From Punctularia strigosozonata HHB-11173 SS5 (lineage: Eukaryota; Basidiomycota; Agaricomycetes; Corticiales; Punctulariaceae), in assembly GCF_000264995.1 (NCBI RefSeq), contig NW_006767433.1:728346-792345 (forward strand): 64,000 nt of DNA, given 5' to 3'. Below the pieces are notes generated by a model that searched no databases, was not told where the DNA came from, and saw nothing but the letters and a program-made list of their open reading frames with translations. A program made the position numbers and the translations under genes. Positions 24,976 to 36,495 of this stretch are shown one piece after another (position 1 is the stretch's first letter; every line of letters starts with the position of its first letter).

Positions 24976-27900
24976 ATGTTTCGGTCCGCGGCCTCGAAGC
25001 TCGCGCACAACTCGACGTTGCCGAGCCTGGGCGGCAACAAGGACCTGCGACCGCTTCAGGACCTCATCACGGCCGAAAAGGCGATCCTGCAGTCGTACGT
25101 GCATCTGCCAAAGGCCAATCCCCGCGAAATCACGTTGGGCGTCGCGAGCTGACCAGGCGGCGGGCAGGCTGATACGACTCAGCAACGACTTCGCGAAGGC
25201 GTCGGAGTGCCTCCGAAGCTGGGGCATGGGCGAGGGAGAGGATCTCGCCGTACGTGCATTCTTTTTTTATGATTCTCGTGGCTCCCCGTCCGGAAGGATA
25301 ATCGAAAGTTCGTCGCGATGCGGACCCCACACAGGACACCCTGAACGCATCCTACATCCTCCTCTCGCATTTCTCCGCCGCCCTCGGCCAGTTCGCCACG
25401 CACGAAGAGAACATCCGTACGCACATGAAGGCCGTCCGCACGCGCGAGGAAAACCTCGACCTGCTCAAGCGCCACCGCCGCTCGGTCGGCTCCAAGGCCG
25501 ACGCGGCCGAGAAGAAGCTCGCCAAGATGTCGCCCGAGCACAAAAGTCTTGCCGCGCAGATGGAGCTGCTCAAGACGCTCCAGGACGAGATGCGCAAGCT
25601 TGATGGGGACATCATGCGCGAGGAGGCCGCGCTCGGCGACTTTAAGCGTCAGAGCGCGAAGGAGTGGATGACGCTCAAGTTCGGCGGTCTGCTCGAGTGC
25701 GCGCAGAAGGGCACTGTCAGTGACGTTCTTTACCCCTGACTCCCGCTTTCGCCTCTCCCCCTCGACCGTTTCCCCCCTTGTCGCGCAATGCTGATATTGT
25801 GTGGGGCCCACCCGCATTAGATCGTCGGCGAGATGGGCAAACTCGTCATCGCCGAAATCCCGCAAGACAGCACGCAGCCTGGCCTTCCCCGTGCATACTA
25901 TCAAGGTCAGGCCCGGACCGAGTCCTACGTGAACGAGGCGAACCGGAATGTCGCCTTCGTTGCCTTCAACGGCGAGCCCGCCGCAAACGCGCAAGACGCG
26001 CTCCGCCCGCCTTTCCACCCCGGCCACCAGCCCGAGTTTTCCACGGCATCTTCCAGCTTCGCCAACGGCAGCGGCGTGCCTCCGACGCATGAATACGAGC
26101 CCTCGCAACCCTCGCCGAGCGCCGCGCGGGACGACGACGCACGTTTCCCCGGCCTGCGCCCGATCGAGTCCGAGCCCGGCTTCGGTTCAGGCTCCTTCAT
26201 GAGCGGGATCAACAACGGCACGGGTCCTTCATGCCCCGTTCCCATCGTCGATGAATTTGGCTCCGTATCCGGCGGCGGTCCCGGCGCGCCCTACTCGCAG
26301 ACGCTACCTGGCTCCTCCTTCCGCACCAGCAGCGTCGATGCCGACGGCGGCACACCGATCATGGAAGTGCAGCCCTCGCAGCCTCGCGCCGGCGCACGCG
26401 CTGGAAACCGCTTCGCGACCTTCCCCGTCAAGCGGCCGACGATGGACGTCCGCCCCTCCGATCCTGAAGCGAATGCTCCCCGCCGGCCCTCGGTCGCCGA
26501 CACCTACCGCGACTCGGGCATCTCCGGCCCGCGTGCCATGTCCCCACCGTCACCGTCGGCGCCCGTCATCGACGAAGCAGGAGGCGCGCGCCCGCTCTCG
26601 CTGCACGACCCGACGCTCTCCTCCCTCCCCGCCGTCTCGCTCGGGCTTAGCCTCCCGTCGAGCGGCGGCGGCGGCGGCTCCGGCGACACCTCCCTCTCGT
26701 CCTCGATCGCGCAGGCCATGGGCGGCGACTTCGGCGCCGGCCTCGACCGCGCGGACACGCTCAGCCGCCCGCCGGCGTACGCGGCCACCGACGGGCGCAC
26801 GTACGACCCGCCGCCCGGCCCGCCCCCGGGCCACGTCGGCTCCGGATCCGGATCCGGGTCGGCGCATACCAGTCCCACGACGGGCTCGTTCGGGTCTGCC
26901 ACCGTCAGCTCGCCGGGGCTGCCCCCCGGCGCGGCGCCGCCCAAGGCGATGACGGCGCCCCCGCCCCCGGGCTCCGCCGACGCGTCCTCGTACGAGCCGA
27001 CGCCCTACGACGGCGGCTACGCCCCGTCTGTGCCCGCACCACAGCTGGACCTGCCGACGCCCTCGACGCAGCCGACCCCGATCGCGGAGGTGCCCGAACC
27101 CGAGCCCGAGAGCCGAGAACACGGCGGGGAGTCGCAGCTGGCGTACATGTCCGACCCGGAGGAGCATTCGCAGCAGCAGCAGCAGCAACATCAGCAGCAA
27201 CCCCCCGCGCCGGCGCCGCTGAGCTTGGGGCGGAGCAAGAGCCGACGGGACGAGCGGGACGAGCACGGCCAGCGCGTGTCGCGGCACGTCAAATTCGGCG
27301 AGGTGAGCGACATTGACGAGGAGATGGAGCATCGCGAGATGGGCCGCCGGAGCCGGGAGCAGCTCCGGGTGGACGCGGACGCCAACGATGCGGACGCCCC
27401 GCTCGGTGCGTATTTCTGCCTTCATGATTCCACGCATCCTACTCACTCTACGTTGATGCGCATAGGGACGCCGGCGGAGCCTACGCCCACCGGTCCCCCA
27501 CCGCCATTTCAGCCTCAAGCGTCCCCGCCGCGCGCAGCGGTGCGGCGGGTGCNNNNNNNNNNNNNNNNNNNNNNNNNNNNNNNNNNNNNNNNNNNNNNNN
27601 NNNNNNNNNNNNNNNNNNNNNNNNNNNNNNNNNNNNNNNNNNNNNNNNNNNNNNNNNNNNNNNNNNNNNNNNNNNNNNNNNNNNNNNNNNNNNNNNNNNN
27701 NNNNNNNNNNNNNNNNNNNNNNNNNNNNNNNNNNNNNNNNNNNNNNNNNNNNNNNNNNNNNNNNNNNNNNNNNNNNNNNNNNNNNNNNNNNNNNNNNNNN
27801 NNNNNNNNNNNNNNNNNNNNNNNNNNNNNNNNNNNNNNNNNNNNNNNNNNNNNNNNNNNNNNNNNNNNNNNNNNNNNNNNNNNNNNNNNNNNNNNNNNNN

Positions 27901-28828
27901 NNNNNNNNNNNNNNNNNNNNNNNNNNNNNNNNNNNNNNNNNNNNNNNNNNNNNNNNNGCGTCGCTCAACGCCGCCGCCGCGCGCGAGGTCAGCCGACGAG
28001 CTCGACGCGCTCATGTTCTCCTCGCCGACCGAGCCGTCCGCGCCCGCCCCGCTCGCGCCGCCCGCCGCCCCGTTCGCGGCCGGGCGGTCCGTTTCGCCGC
28101 GCCCGTCGCCCGGTACGGAGGGCATGCGGCTGCACAACAGGGAGCCCGAGGGGCGCCCGTCGCAGGAATCGTCGTCGCCAACGTCCCCTCGCAGCCCGTC
28201 CGGGACGTCGAACCCGCCCCCGCCCCAGCAGCAGCGTGGGCCATACCCGCCCCCGCCGAACATCAGCCTCCCGCGCCCGTCCTTCGGCAGCAACACGTCG
28301 TCCTCGACCATGGGCGGGGGGAACACGCCGTACAGCACCCCGCCCGAGTACCCGCGCAACGGGTCCTCGACGTCGCTGGCCTTGCCCAAGACGCTCCCGC
28401 CGCCGCCCGCCTCGTCCGCGAACGGCAAGATCTCCGCCGCCGCGTTCCGGCAGCGGCAGCAGGCGAGCCGCAACGCGTCCCAGGGGAGCCTCGTCGGCGG
28501 CGCGGGCGGCAGCCCCGTGCTGGGCGGCGGCGGAGCAGGGCCGGCGGACGTGGCGCCGCTCGCGTTCAAGAAGCGGCCGCTGCCGAGCTCGCCGTACCCC
28601 CAGCGCGGTCCGTCGCCGAACCCGAACCCGAACCCGACGCTGTCGCAGCTGCAGCAGGAGGAAGGGGCGGCGCAGTCGCGCGAGTCGCTGCCGTACCCGC
28701 GCCGCCCCGGCGCGGCGGCGGAGGAGCAGCGGCCGATGTCGACCGCGTCGAGCGAGTTTGACTATATCTCGGCGTACATGGGCGACGACGGTGACGGCGA
28801 ACGGAGGAGCGGGGAGGGGTTGCGCTGA
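24976..28828 (+). CDS. PIL1: Eisosome core protein Pil1/LSP1 (BAR-type) with very long disordered C-terminal tail; contains an assembly gap
   Basis: Pil1 forms the membrane-bending lattice of eisosomes under the plasma membrane. Exons: 24976-25094, 25168-25249, 25335-25715, 25821-27405, 27466 into the gap, and 27958-28828 after it. The Pil1 domain begins FRSAASKLAHNSTLPSLGG and NKDLRPLQDLITAEKAILQS and continues through MKAVRTREENLDLLKRHRR, GSKADAAEKKLAKMSPEHK and LKFGGLLECAQKGT to IVGEMGKLVIAEIPQDSTQP, the family core of about 270 residues. After this comes a Pro/Ser/Gly-rich tail of 800 or more residues with a poly-Gln run, far longer than yeast Pil1 (about 340). Around 28425 the tail reads GKISAAAFRQRQQ and it ends at TGA 28826-28828. 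The frame after the N run differs from the one before it, so the gap length is not exact or hides an intron. An ACC repeat abuts the start codon. Confidence 0.88.
27553..27957. other. Assembly gap (405 N) inside the PIL1 tail
   Basis: A run of 405 N interrupts the coding tail of the Pil1 gene. The flanks are GC-rich, Pro/Arg-coding low-complexity sequence. Any open frame that reads across it is artificial. Confidence 0.99.
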
Positions 28829-29322
28829 GGGGAGAGGGAGGATGCCGTGGGCGCCCGTGATCGCGCCAGAAAAGTATCCATGGGCTCGCGAGCGCAAGCT
28901 GCATATATGTTCTTGTCGACTGTCGGAACGGAAACACTCTGATACCCCCCATGACTTCCCGTATGCAAAGTCCAAACCCTGTATGAAAGGCCGTCGTGTA
29001 CTCTTACAGCCCTTATTCAATGCAAGCGATCGCTGTCTTGTAATGTCGGGCCTTGGACCGAGCCACACACAGAGACTACGAAGAGATGAAAAGGTGAAGA
29101 GAAGAATCGGATTCCGCGTCTGCGTGGTATAGTACAGGGGGGTGGATATCCTAGGTATGGGGGAGAGGTCGGAGTGGGTGTGGACAGACAACAAAAGTCA
29201 GGCTAGGAAAAAGAGCTTCTCTTTTGTCTCTCATACAAGAAATATTGCGAGGGGGTTTCGTACTGCCGTCTGCTATATGCCCTCCTTCCTCCTCGCTTCC
29301 GGATGGAAGACTGCAAACGAGT
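28829..29322. other. Tail-to-tail intergenic region between PIL1 and the Rab gene
   Basis: About 490 bases with the 3' ends of two converging genes. No coding signal or repeat seen. Confidence 0.4.
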
Positions 29323-30301
<979 letters not shown>

Positions 30302-31128
30302 CTTGGTTGACTGTCGTTACACTAGAGACAAGAAACAAAGAGGGAAGGTGTCTATAGGATTAGGACAGGAGGAGGGTAGCACGAGAGAGATACGACGAGC
30401 GCTAGAGGGTTGGTGTAATTGGAGCGTCACCGTCGAGTGCTGAGGTATATGGCGCCAATGTGGCCGGGCGGTGCGCCGGTGCCTGCCTTGACCGCGTGGT
30501 CCGGGAGGGAAACGCCCCTATTCCCATCGAAACCCCCTCCCTACGCGAGAGGTGATCTGCAAACTTGCCACCGTATTATACCGTCGCCATGTAAGATCCA
30601 TTTATTACGGATGTATACGTTCAGTGATGACTGACACTGCGGCGCAATATGTACTCTGGCATCCCATACATCCCCGGCGCGCGGAGGCATCTCTTGTTCG
30701 CAACGACTATGTACTGCCCTTCCGCCACACTGGGAATCTATCTCTGGTACCAAGCAACGGTCCAAACGGCCGCCCCGGTCATGAAACCCAATTCACCCAA
30801 AGCGATAGGCTGCCAACAAGTTACACTCTGAAGCGGCAACGACTAGCGTGCATCTCAAGCGAATATACGTATACGGTAATGAGATCCACCCGAAAGGACA
30901 GGGGGGTTTGAGCAGGTAAGGTAGTACACCAGCGAGTTGAAATGCTGACACCAAGTTCTACGCGTGGATAGATTCGAACAAGATTGGCTCCCATCCAGCA
31001 TACTTCAGGTTCAACAATCCGGGCTGCAATGGCACACCGATCCGTTCGTCCCACAGTTGGTTCTTTTTGATCACCGCCTCCGAGTCAGTCATCTCGACGC
31101 GAGTCTGAGGCCGCGGAAGGGGAACGAC
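30302..31128. other. Intergenic region with no assignable gene
   Basis: About 830 bases upstream of the Rab gene. Both strands have short open frames, none with a recognised motif. Part of it could be 3' exons of the candidate secreted-protein gene on the minus strand (31129-31332), but I could not extend that model. Confidence 0.3.
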
Positions 31129-31332
31129 TCACACTTGGGAGCAACAGATGGCCTGCAGAGGTTCAGGGCTTATCCCGCTGGGGCTCGGTGCACCTTGTAC
31201 GCTCGTCAATCTACTCCCCCCCGCATCGGTTGCAAGTCAGCACGACAGGCAAATAATCATAAGACGCGCATCGTACGAGTAACAGAGGATGAGCGTGATG
31301 CTCAAGAGCAGTGCAGACGACCGGCGAATCAT
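31129..31332 (-). CDS. Candidate 5' exons of a small secreted-protein gene (tentative)
   Basis: On the minus strand an ATG at 31332 opens MIRRSSALLLSITLILCYS, a good signal-peptide core. A GT donor at 31276 and an AG ending at 31211 remove a 66-nt intron in phase 2, and the frame continues LTSVQGAPSPSGISPEPLQ and AICCSQ, then a stop near 31129; a GTGTGA donor just before that stop may lead to further exons. A minus-strand TATAAAA lies at 31425-31431, about 93 bases upstream. Predicted cleavage would fall after SVQG. The Cys-Cys pair recalls small cysteine-rich secreted proteins, but there is no full hydrophobin pattern. This is inference from promoter, signal peptide and splice sites; no family recognised. 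Confidence 0.35.
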
Positions 31333-31629
31333 CACGATAGAGAAGCCCGGCGAAAGGAGGGACGGTGTATATAGCGGCGCCGGGTTGACAAAACGCCTGC
31401 AAGCAAGGCGGGATCACCCTTCGGTTTTATATCCATTTCCTTATCTTCCTCGCAGGCGCTCCCGGTCATAGTTCAAGCACCCCATCATTCGCAGTGAGCA
31501 ACGCTAACAGTATATATATAGACTCATACCGTATGACAACGAAGATTAGACTGGGAACAAAAGATGCTGAGAGCGACAGCGTGAGGAGTGGCATATGAAC
31601 AAGGTTCACTCAGCAAAGGCCGGATCTCG

Positions 31630-32638
31630 CTACATCCCGTGGCCAGCGGTTCGTTCAATCGACCAGACAATTCCTCCGAGGACGTGCGAGAGAAACCGCT
31701 CGTCGTGCCAGATCTCTTCGGTATGCCCCAGCGCCGTGTAGAAGCTGCAACCCGGCCGTCCGCTCTCGTTCGTCGCTAACACGACTTTTCTCAGTTATGC
31801 TTCGCACGCGGTCGTTCGTCTCTCGTACCTCCGGGGTGCAAGCGATTGGATGCGGTGATCCACGGTCGAAACGCCTCGTCCCTTCGTCCACGTATGTGGA
31901 CTCGTCGACCGTCAGGACCACGGACGCTCCGGGCGCGCGCGGGTCCGAGCGGAAGTTGTAGACCTCGTCGAACACGGCCCAGCGTCGGGGGGAGGCGCTT
32001 CGTGCTCGGATGCGACGGATCGGCGACCTCGATCACCTACACAGTCCGAAGAGTCCCGTCGCTGAGCTTGCCGTAACGAGATAGGAGCGCCAGAAGGAAG
32101 CGTGACTTGCAGCGTTCTGGGGGTCTGGATGGTAGTCGAAGAAGGCGCCTGAGCGACTCGCAACGTCAGCGTCGAGACACCAAACTCGTCCAACCAACCA
32201 ACCAACCAACCAACCCCCCCCAAAAAAAAAAAAACCCGACGTAACCGACCCACTCGGTCGAGGAAGAACTCGTCCTGGCAGAGAGAAGCCGAGGCGCAAC
32301 GGACGCCGACGAAGTTGCCGCCTCCGTCGAAATACATGCGTAGCGCGCCCTTGCCCGCGTCGTCAAGAACTGCCGGACGATGTCAGATATCGGTCCACCG
32401 CAGTGCGCTCAGATGTGGTACATAGCGTATCCGTACCTTCGCCGATGGTGCTCAAGAACACGACCGCGTCGTACCGAGAGAGAACATCGTCGCGGAACCA
32501 GCCTTTGTCTTCCGTAGCGTCGACGTCGACGTCGATGTCACTCGCCGATTGCTTGAGCGCTTCGACGGCGGTCAAGATGCTGTCGTGCCGGTAACCGTCC
32601 GTCGCGCCGTAGATCAAGATACGCGGCCTCTTCGCCAT
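31630..32638 (-). CDS. ThuA-like domain protein, frame disrupted
   Basis: ThuA-like proteins have a class I glutamine-amidotransferase-like fold; the fungal members have no established reaction. The start at 32638 reads MAKRPRILIYGATDGYRHDS, then TAVEALKQSASDIDVDV and AVVFLSTIGE; after an intron GEVLDDAGKGALRMYFDGGGNFVGV, then after a second intron GAFFDYHPDPQN, VADPSHPSTKRLP, AVFDEVYNFRSDP, TVDESTYVDEGTRRFD and finally PGCSFYTALGHTEEIWHDER with a TAG at 31630. The order and motifs match the whole family (about 260 residues). The frame breaks between KRLP and WAVFDEVYNF at a run of six G (31987-31992), where one base fewer restores it. A second phase conflict lies near 31837-31841. It is either a young pseudogene or sequence error. 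The second intron carries a CCAA microsatellite. Divergent from CaMK. Confidence 0.8.
32190..32235. repeat. CCAA tandem repeat plus C and A homopolymers in a ThuA intron
   Basis: About six CCAA units run into a stretch of C and then of A, all within the intron between FLDRVG and AFFDYHP of the ThuA-like gene. On the coding strand this is a T/G-rich tract ending well before the acceptor. Confidence 0.8.
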
Positions 32639-33218
32639 GGCGGACGCACGAAAGCCCAAGTATTGTACGAGACGACTGCTTAGAGCGATACAGACAGCAC
32701 CGACTGCTCCGGGAGATCAAACGCTGATGCCCGAATGGCCGGGAGCTTTGCTTTCCGATAACGTCACCGTCAAGAACATACTCCAAGCATCCCGAGGTAC
32801 TTCCAGCCCAGGTTCACGTTTAGAGCGCGTTGGGCGCCAAGCTCAAGGGCGAATATGATGCTGTTCGCCGTTTCTAAGGCAAGATATGAACTGGAAAACG
32901 TCTTCTATTGGCGTTCTCAGGGGCGTGCACTGCTGCAGCATCGCCCCAGGAGCGCCGGGCAGGCACCGGGGGTGGAACACGGACCGCAGTGAGTAGTGAC
33001 ATCAGGACGAGAAAAGAGCAGGTGAAAGAGCGAGAGCGGGTCTAATCCCGGGCTACACGTCCCCTCCACCACCACCTCCGCCGTCACTCGACGTTTACAT
33101 ACTCCGGGACAAACTCGTAAACCCCCTGCTTGTCAGATAATTATCGTATATCGTGCCTGTTGCTGAAACGTTGAACTGCCGCTACGGTCGCTGGCCGGCC
33201 TTCACCTACTCCCCGACA
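32639..33218. other. Divergent promoter region, ThuA-like and CaMK
   Basis: About 580 bases shared by two head-to-head genes. A pyrimidine-rich stretch with CCACCACCACCTCC lies at 33065-33085. No TATA box or coding signal noted. Confidence 0.4.
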
Positions 33219-35796
33219 ATGCACAACCTACTCTCGGGCGGCAAGAACAAGTCGCACTTGTCGATCAAGGAGGCGCTGTTACCGCAACCGCCCTCGTTCG
33301 TGAAGAAGAGGAACTATGAGATACACGCGAAGCTGGGAGAAGGGACGTTTGGCAAAGTGATGGTGAGTCGCGAGGAGCCTATATGCGATTGAGCGGGGGT
33401 CACGATCGGGGCACACGAATATATCATTGCTCTTGTGATGACGTTGTGCTTGCGGGGAGAAGCTGCTGCACGGGCAGGCATATTCCTGAGCTATAGACGT
33501 GGCACTGCCGTTTTCCGGACATGTCCAGTTCCTGGGTTCCGAGGAACGAGGATGACTGGAGACAAGCTCGGATTGCGCCACCTCCCGCCGCCCATGGGCT
33601 CCTCGAGGACTTCGGGTGCATTCCTCCACGAACGAAGCAAGGGGGTGCTCCGCCTGAACCGAAGCTGACTCTGCTCTTGTACCGCAGCGAGCGACCTGGC
33701 ACGTCCCTCCCGAACAAGCCCGCGTCGCGCAGTACGGTGCCGCCATATCCCCGCCTGCTCTGCCCACCGAATCCAGCGCATCCTCTTCGTCGAACCTCAG
33801 CACGCACTCTAGCGCTTCAGGGTCATCCGCGACGTCCGGCGTCTCCGCGGGATACTTCAATGAATCGCCGGGCAAGCCATCGGGGTAACATAACCCATCC
33901 GTTTTTAGACGTGGATTCGGGTCTAATACGGCACGATGATATCGATAGGCTCACGAAGGATGTCGCGCTGAAGGTCATACCGAAGAAAAAGGTGAAGGGG
34001 AATGAGGCGAGCGTATGGGGTGAGATGGAGGTGTTGAAAGGGTTGGATCACCCGAACATCGTGCGTCTTTTGTCAGGAAGGTCCCGGGTTTCGAGCTCAT
34101 CGACCCTTTTGCAGGTGAAATTCTACGAATGGTTCGAGTCGCGGTCGAAGTACTACCTTTCCTTCGAACTGGCGACGGGCGGAGAGCTGTTCGACCGGAT
34201 ATGTCAGAAAGGAAAGTTCACCGAGAAGGTAACACACGTCTTCACCGCCTGTCTGCGTTTTTGTTGACGGCAACAACGTTAGGACGCTGTGCACGTGGTG
34301 CGCTCCATCCTATCCGGCGTCAAGTACCTGCACGACCACGATATCGTCCATCGCGACCTGAAGTACGCGAGCGCCCCATAACCTAGTCATGATCCCGTTG
34401 CTGAGCTTCCCTCAGACCGGAGAACATCCTCTACCGCACGCCAGACCCGGATTCGGACATCGTCATCGCAGACTTTGGCATGTGCGTTTCGCCACCCCCT
34501 CGCCCTTGGGCCGCCGCACCCTGTCTGAACACACGTCCTTTCTTTGCTCTGCAGCGCCAAGCACCTGCACTCCACCGACGAGCAACTGCATTCTCTCGCC
34601 GGAAGCTTCGGTTACGTCGCACCCGAAGTACTGAACAAGGCTGGGCACGGAAAGCCCGTCGACGTCTGGACAACAGGGTGAGTCATGTTCCCTTCCCCGT
34701 CCGTCCGAATGTCGTCGCGATTTCGCTCTGACGTCGACGGTTTTTTCCAGCATTATCACCTACGTGTTGCTGTGCGGCTACTCCCCCTTCCGATCCGAAG
34801 ACGTGAAGGACCTCGTGCGCGAGACGACGGAGGCCAAGATCGAGTTTCACGACCGATATTGGAAGAACATCTCTGATCAAGGTGCGTTTCCTTCCAAGCC
34901 TTGCCGCCAACACGGAGGTTTACCCAATCGTGCTCTGTGCAGCGAAAGCGTTTATCAGGCGCTTGCTGCAAGCCGACCCGTCCAACCGGCCCACGGCCGC
35001 GGAAGCATACAATGACCCGGTGGGCGCTTTTCGCTCAATCCTCTTCCAATTCTCTCTTCTCTCCCTCTCTCTCTCTCTCTTGTACTGACATCACCCTCCT
35101 TCTCGTGTCCAGTGGCTCACGACGTACGAACCCTCGTCCGAAGAAGACCTCCCCGGCCTGCGCGAGAATTTCGACGCCAAGTCCAAGTGGCGCCAGGTCA
35201 TCGGCTCCGTGCGCGCCGTGCAGCGCATGAGCACGCTCTCCCGGCGCGCGAGCCAGTCGAGCATGAGCAGCACCGCGAGCGAGGCCAGCGGCGGGTGGCG
35301 CGGCGGCGCCGGCGATGAGGACGACGACGACGACGACGACGAAGGGCAGGCGCATAAAGTGCCGGACGACCCGGGCTCGAACGAGCACGTAAACGTGCTG
35401 CCGCCCGAGGAGGACGGGGACACGAGCGAGGTGCTCCGGAGCACGCCGCCGCAGCCCGGTCCGTCGAACTCGCCCCCTCAGGACCGACAACAACGAGAGG
35501 CGGGCGTTCGGGCGCGGGACATGAACGTGGGCGCGTCGCGGCCGGAGGCGCACGCGCTGAAGCACGAGCAGGCGGAGGACGCGCCGCCGGCGCTGCACGA
35601 GATGGGGAAGGAGGACGTGTCGACGCCGATCGAGGTCACGGACAAGCGCGAGCGGCTGCACAAGCAAACGGAGGACGAGTACCTGCATATACCCGGGACG
35701 TTTCACCACGGAGAGGAAGAGGCTGACGCGAGCGGGCTCGCTGTGCATGAGGGATTGTGGAGTCGGCTCGCGAAGCATTTGCGCATACATTCATGA
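33219..35796 (+). CDS. Calcium/calmodulin-dependent protein kinase-like Ser/Thr kinase
   Basis: Ten exons (33219-33362, 33688-33884, 33949-34060, 34115-34228, 34283-34362, 34416-34481, 34555-34677, 34751-34881, 34943-35019, 35113-35796) give 575 residues. The kinase domain shows the Gly loop [13 protein letters not shown]-binding Lys in [11 protein letters not shown] (about 122), Glu helix [10 protein letters not shown], catalytic HRDLKPENIL (Asp about 214), DFGIAKHL, activation segment to [26 protein letters not shown] and the C-lobe Arg in [12 protein letters not shown]. This is the CaMK group, closest to fungal CMK1/CMK2-type kinases. Between the Gly loop and the Lys there is a Ser/Pro/Ala-rich insert of about 70 residues coded by exon 2. 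The tail after residue 350 holds a basic stretch ([15 protein letters not shown]) that could bind calmodulin, then a long acidic disordered end. Intron 1 is 325 nt, five times the local norm. Confidence 0.92.
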
Positions 35797-36495
35797 ACGA
35801 GGGGACGGATATCGATCTCCGACTTCTGCTTGCCCTAGACGTTGAGGGGTGATATAGGTATTCTTGTTTATGCTATCCTGTGGGCTTTGGTGCTGTTCAG
35901 CGCTGTGTGCCGTTTGGTTTGTATGATATGTAGCAACGCGGTAAGATACATTCGTCCAGCTGCTAGACAGCATAATAAACCCTGTTCCTTCTACTTCCGC
36001 CGCGCGTATGCTGGCTGGCACACTACATAGGCTACCGCAGCTCGCCGGATTCGGAACCCACATCACACCCTAGTCACAAATATCAACGTGTACCGTCGAC
36101 CGCCCGAGCTCACAAGCCATGCACACCATGCCTGATAGATGTGGCGGAAAATTATACACATGGGCGCTTCACACCCTTCGAGTGCTGTTTGTCCGCCCAA
36201 AAGCTGATCTGACTGAGACGCTGTGCATCTGCCACAGAGCCAGAAATGGCCAGGGATCTGGGACACGTCGGGCCTTGTCCCTCGACATGAGCCAGAAGTC
36301 GCTTGACGATTTTCGACCACGACCACGGAGAATGCTCCACTTGCGATCGCTGGTGGAGCGAATTGATCCGGACTGGTCTCAGGACATGCGACTGCGGCTT
36401 GACATGCCAGGAAAGAGCTCCGCCATTTCCAGTGTTCTGGGCGAGGATACATAAGGATGAGCGACCGACATTCTCGGCTCAGAAAAAAGGACGAC
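35797..36495. other. Tail-to-tail intergenic region, CaMK to first F-box gene
   Basis: About 700 bases. Open frames on both strands overlap each other and show no family motif. Likely both 3' untranslated regions plus spacer. Confidence 0.35.

Noticed and set aside
26550-27968. Minus-strand ORFs spanning the N gap
   Set aside because: Antisense to the PIL1 tail and artificially joined by N.
25833-29132. 1099-codon plus ORF reading through the N gap
   Set aside because: It only stays open because N codons are ignored; after the gap its frame is Arg/Pro noise, and the real tail ends in another frame at 28828.
31129-31332. Hydrophobin interpretation of the minus-strand secreted candidate
   Set aside because: Only one Cys-Cys pair is visible; the eight-Cys hydrophobin pattern is missing.
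34463-34759. Minus-strand ORF over the kinase exons
   Set aside because: Overlaps clear kinase exons and introns on the other strand.
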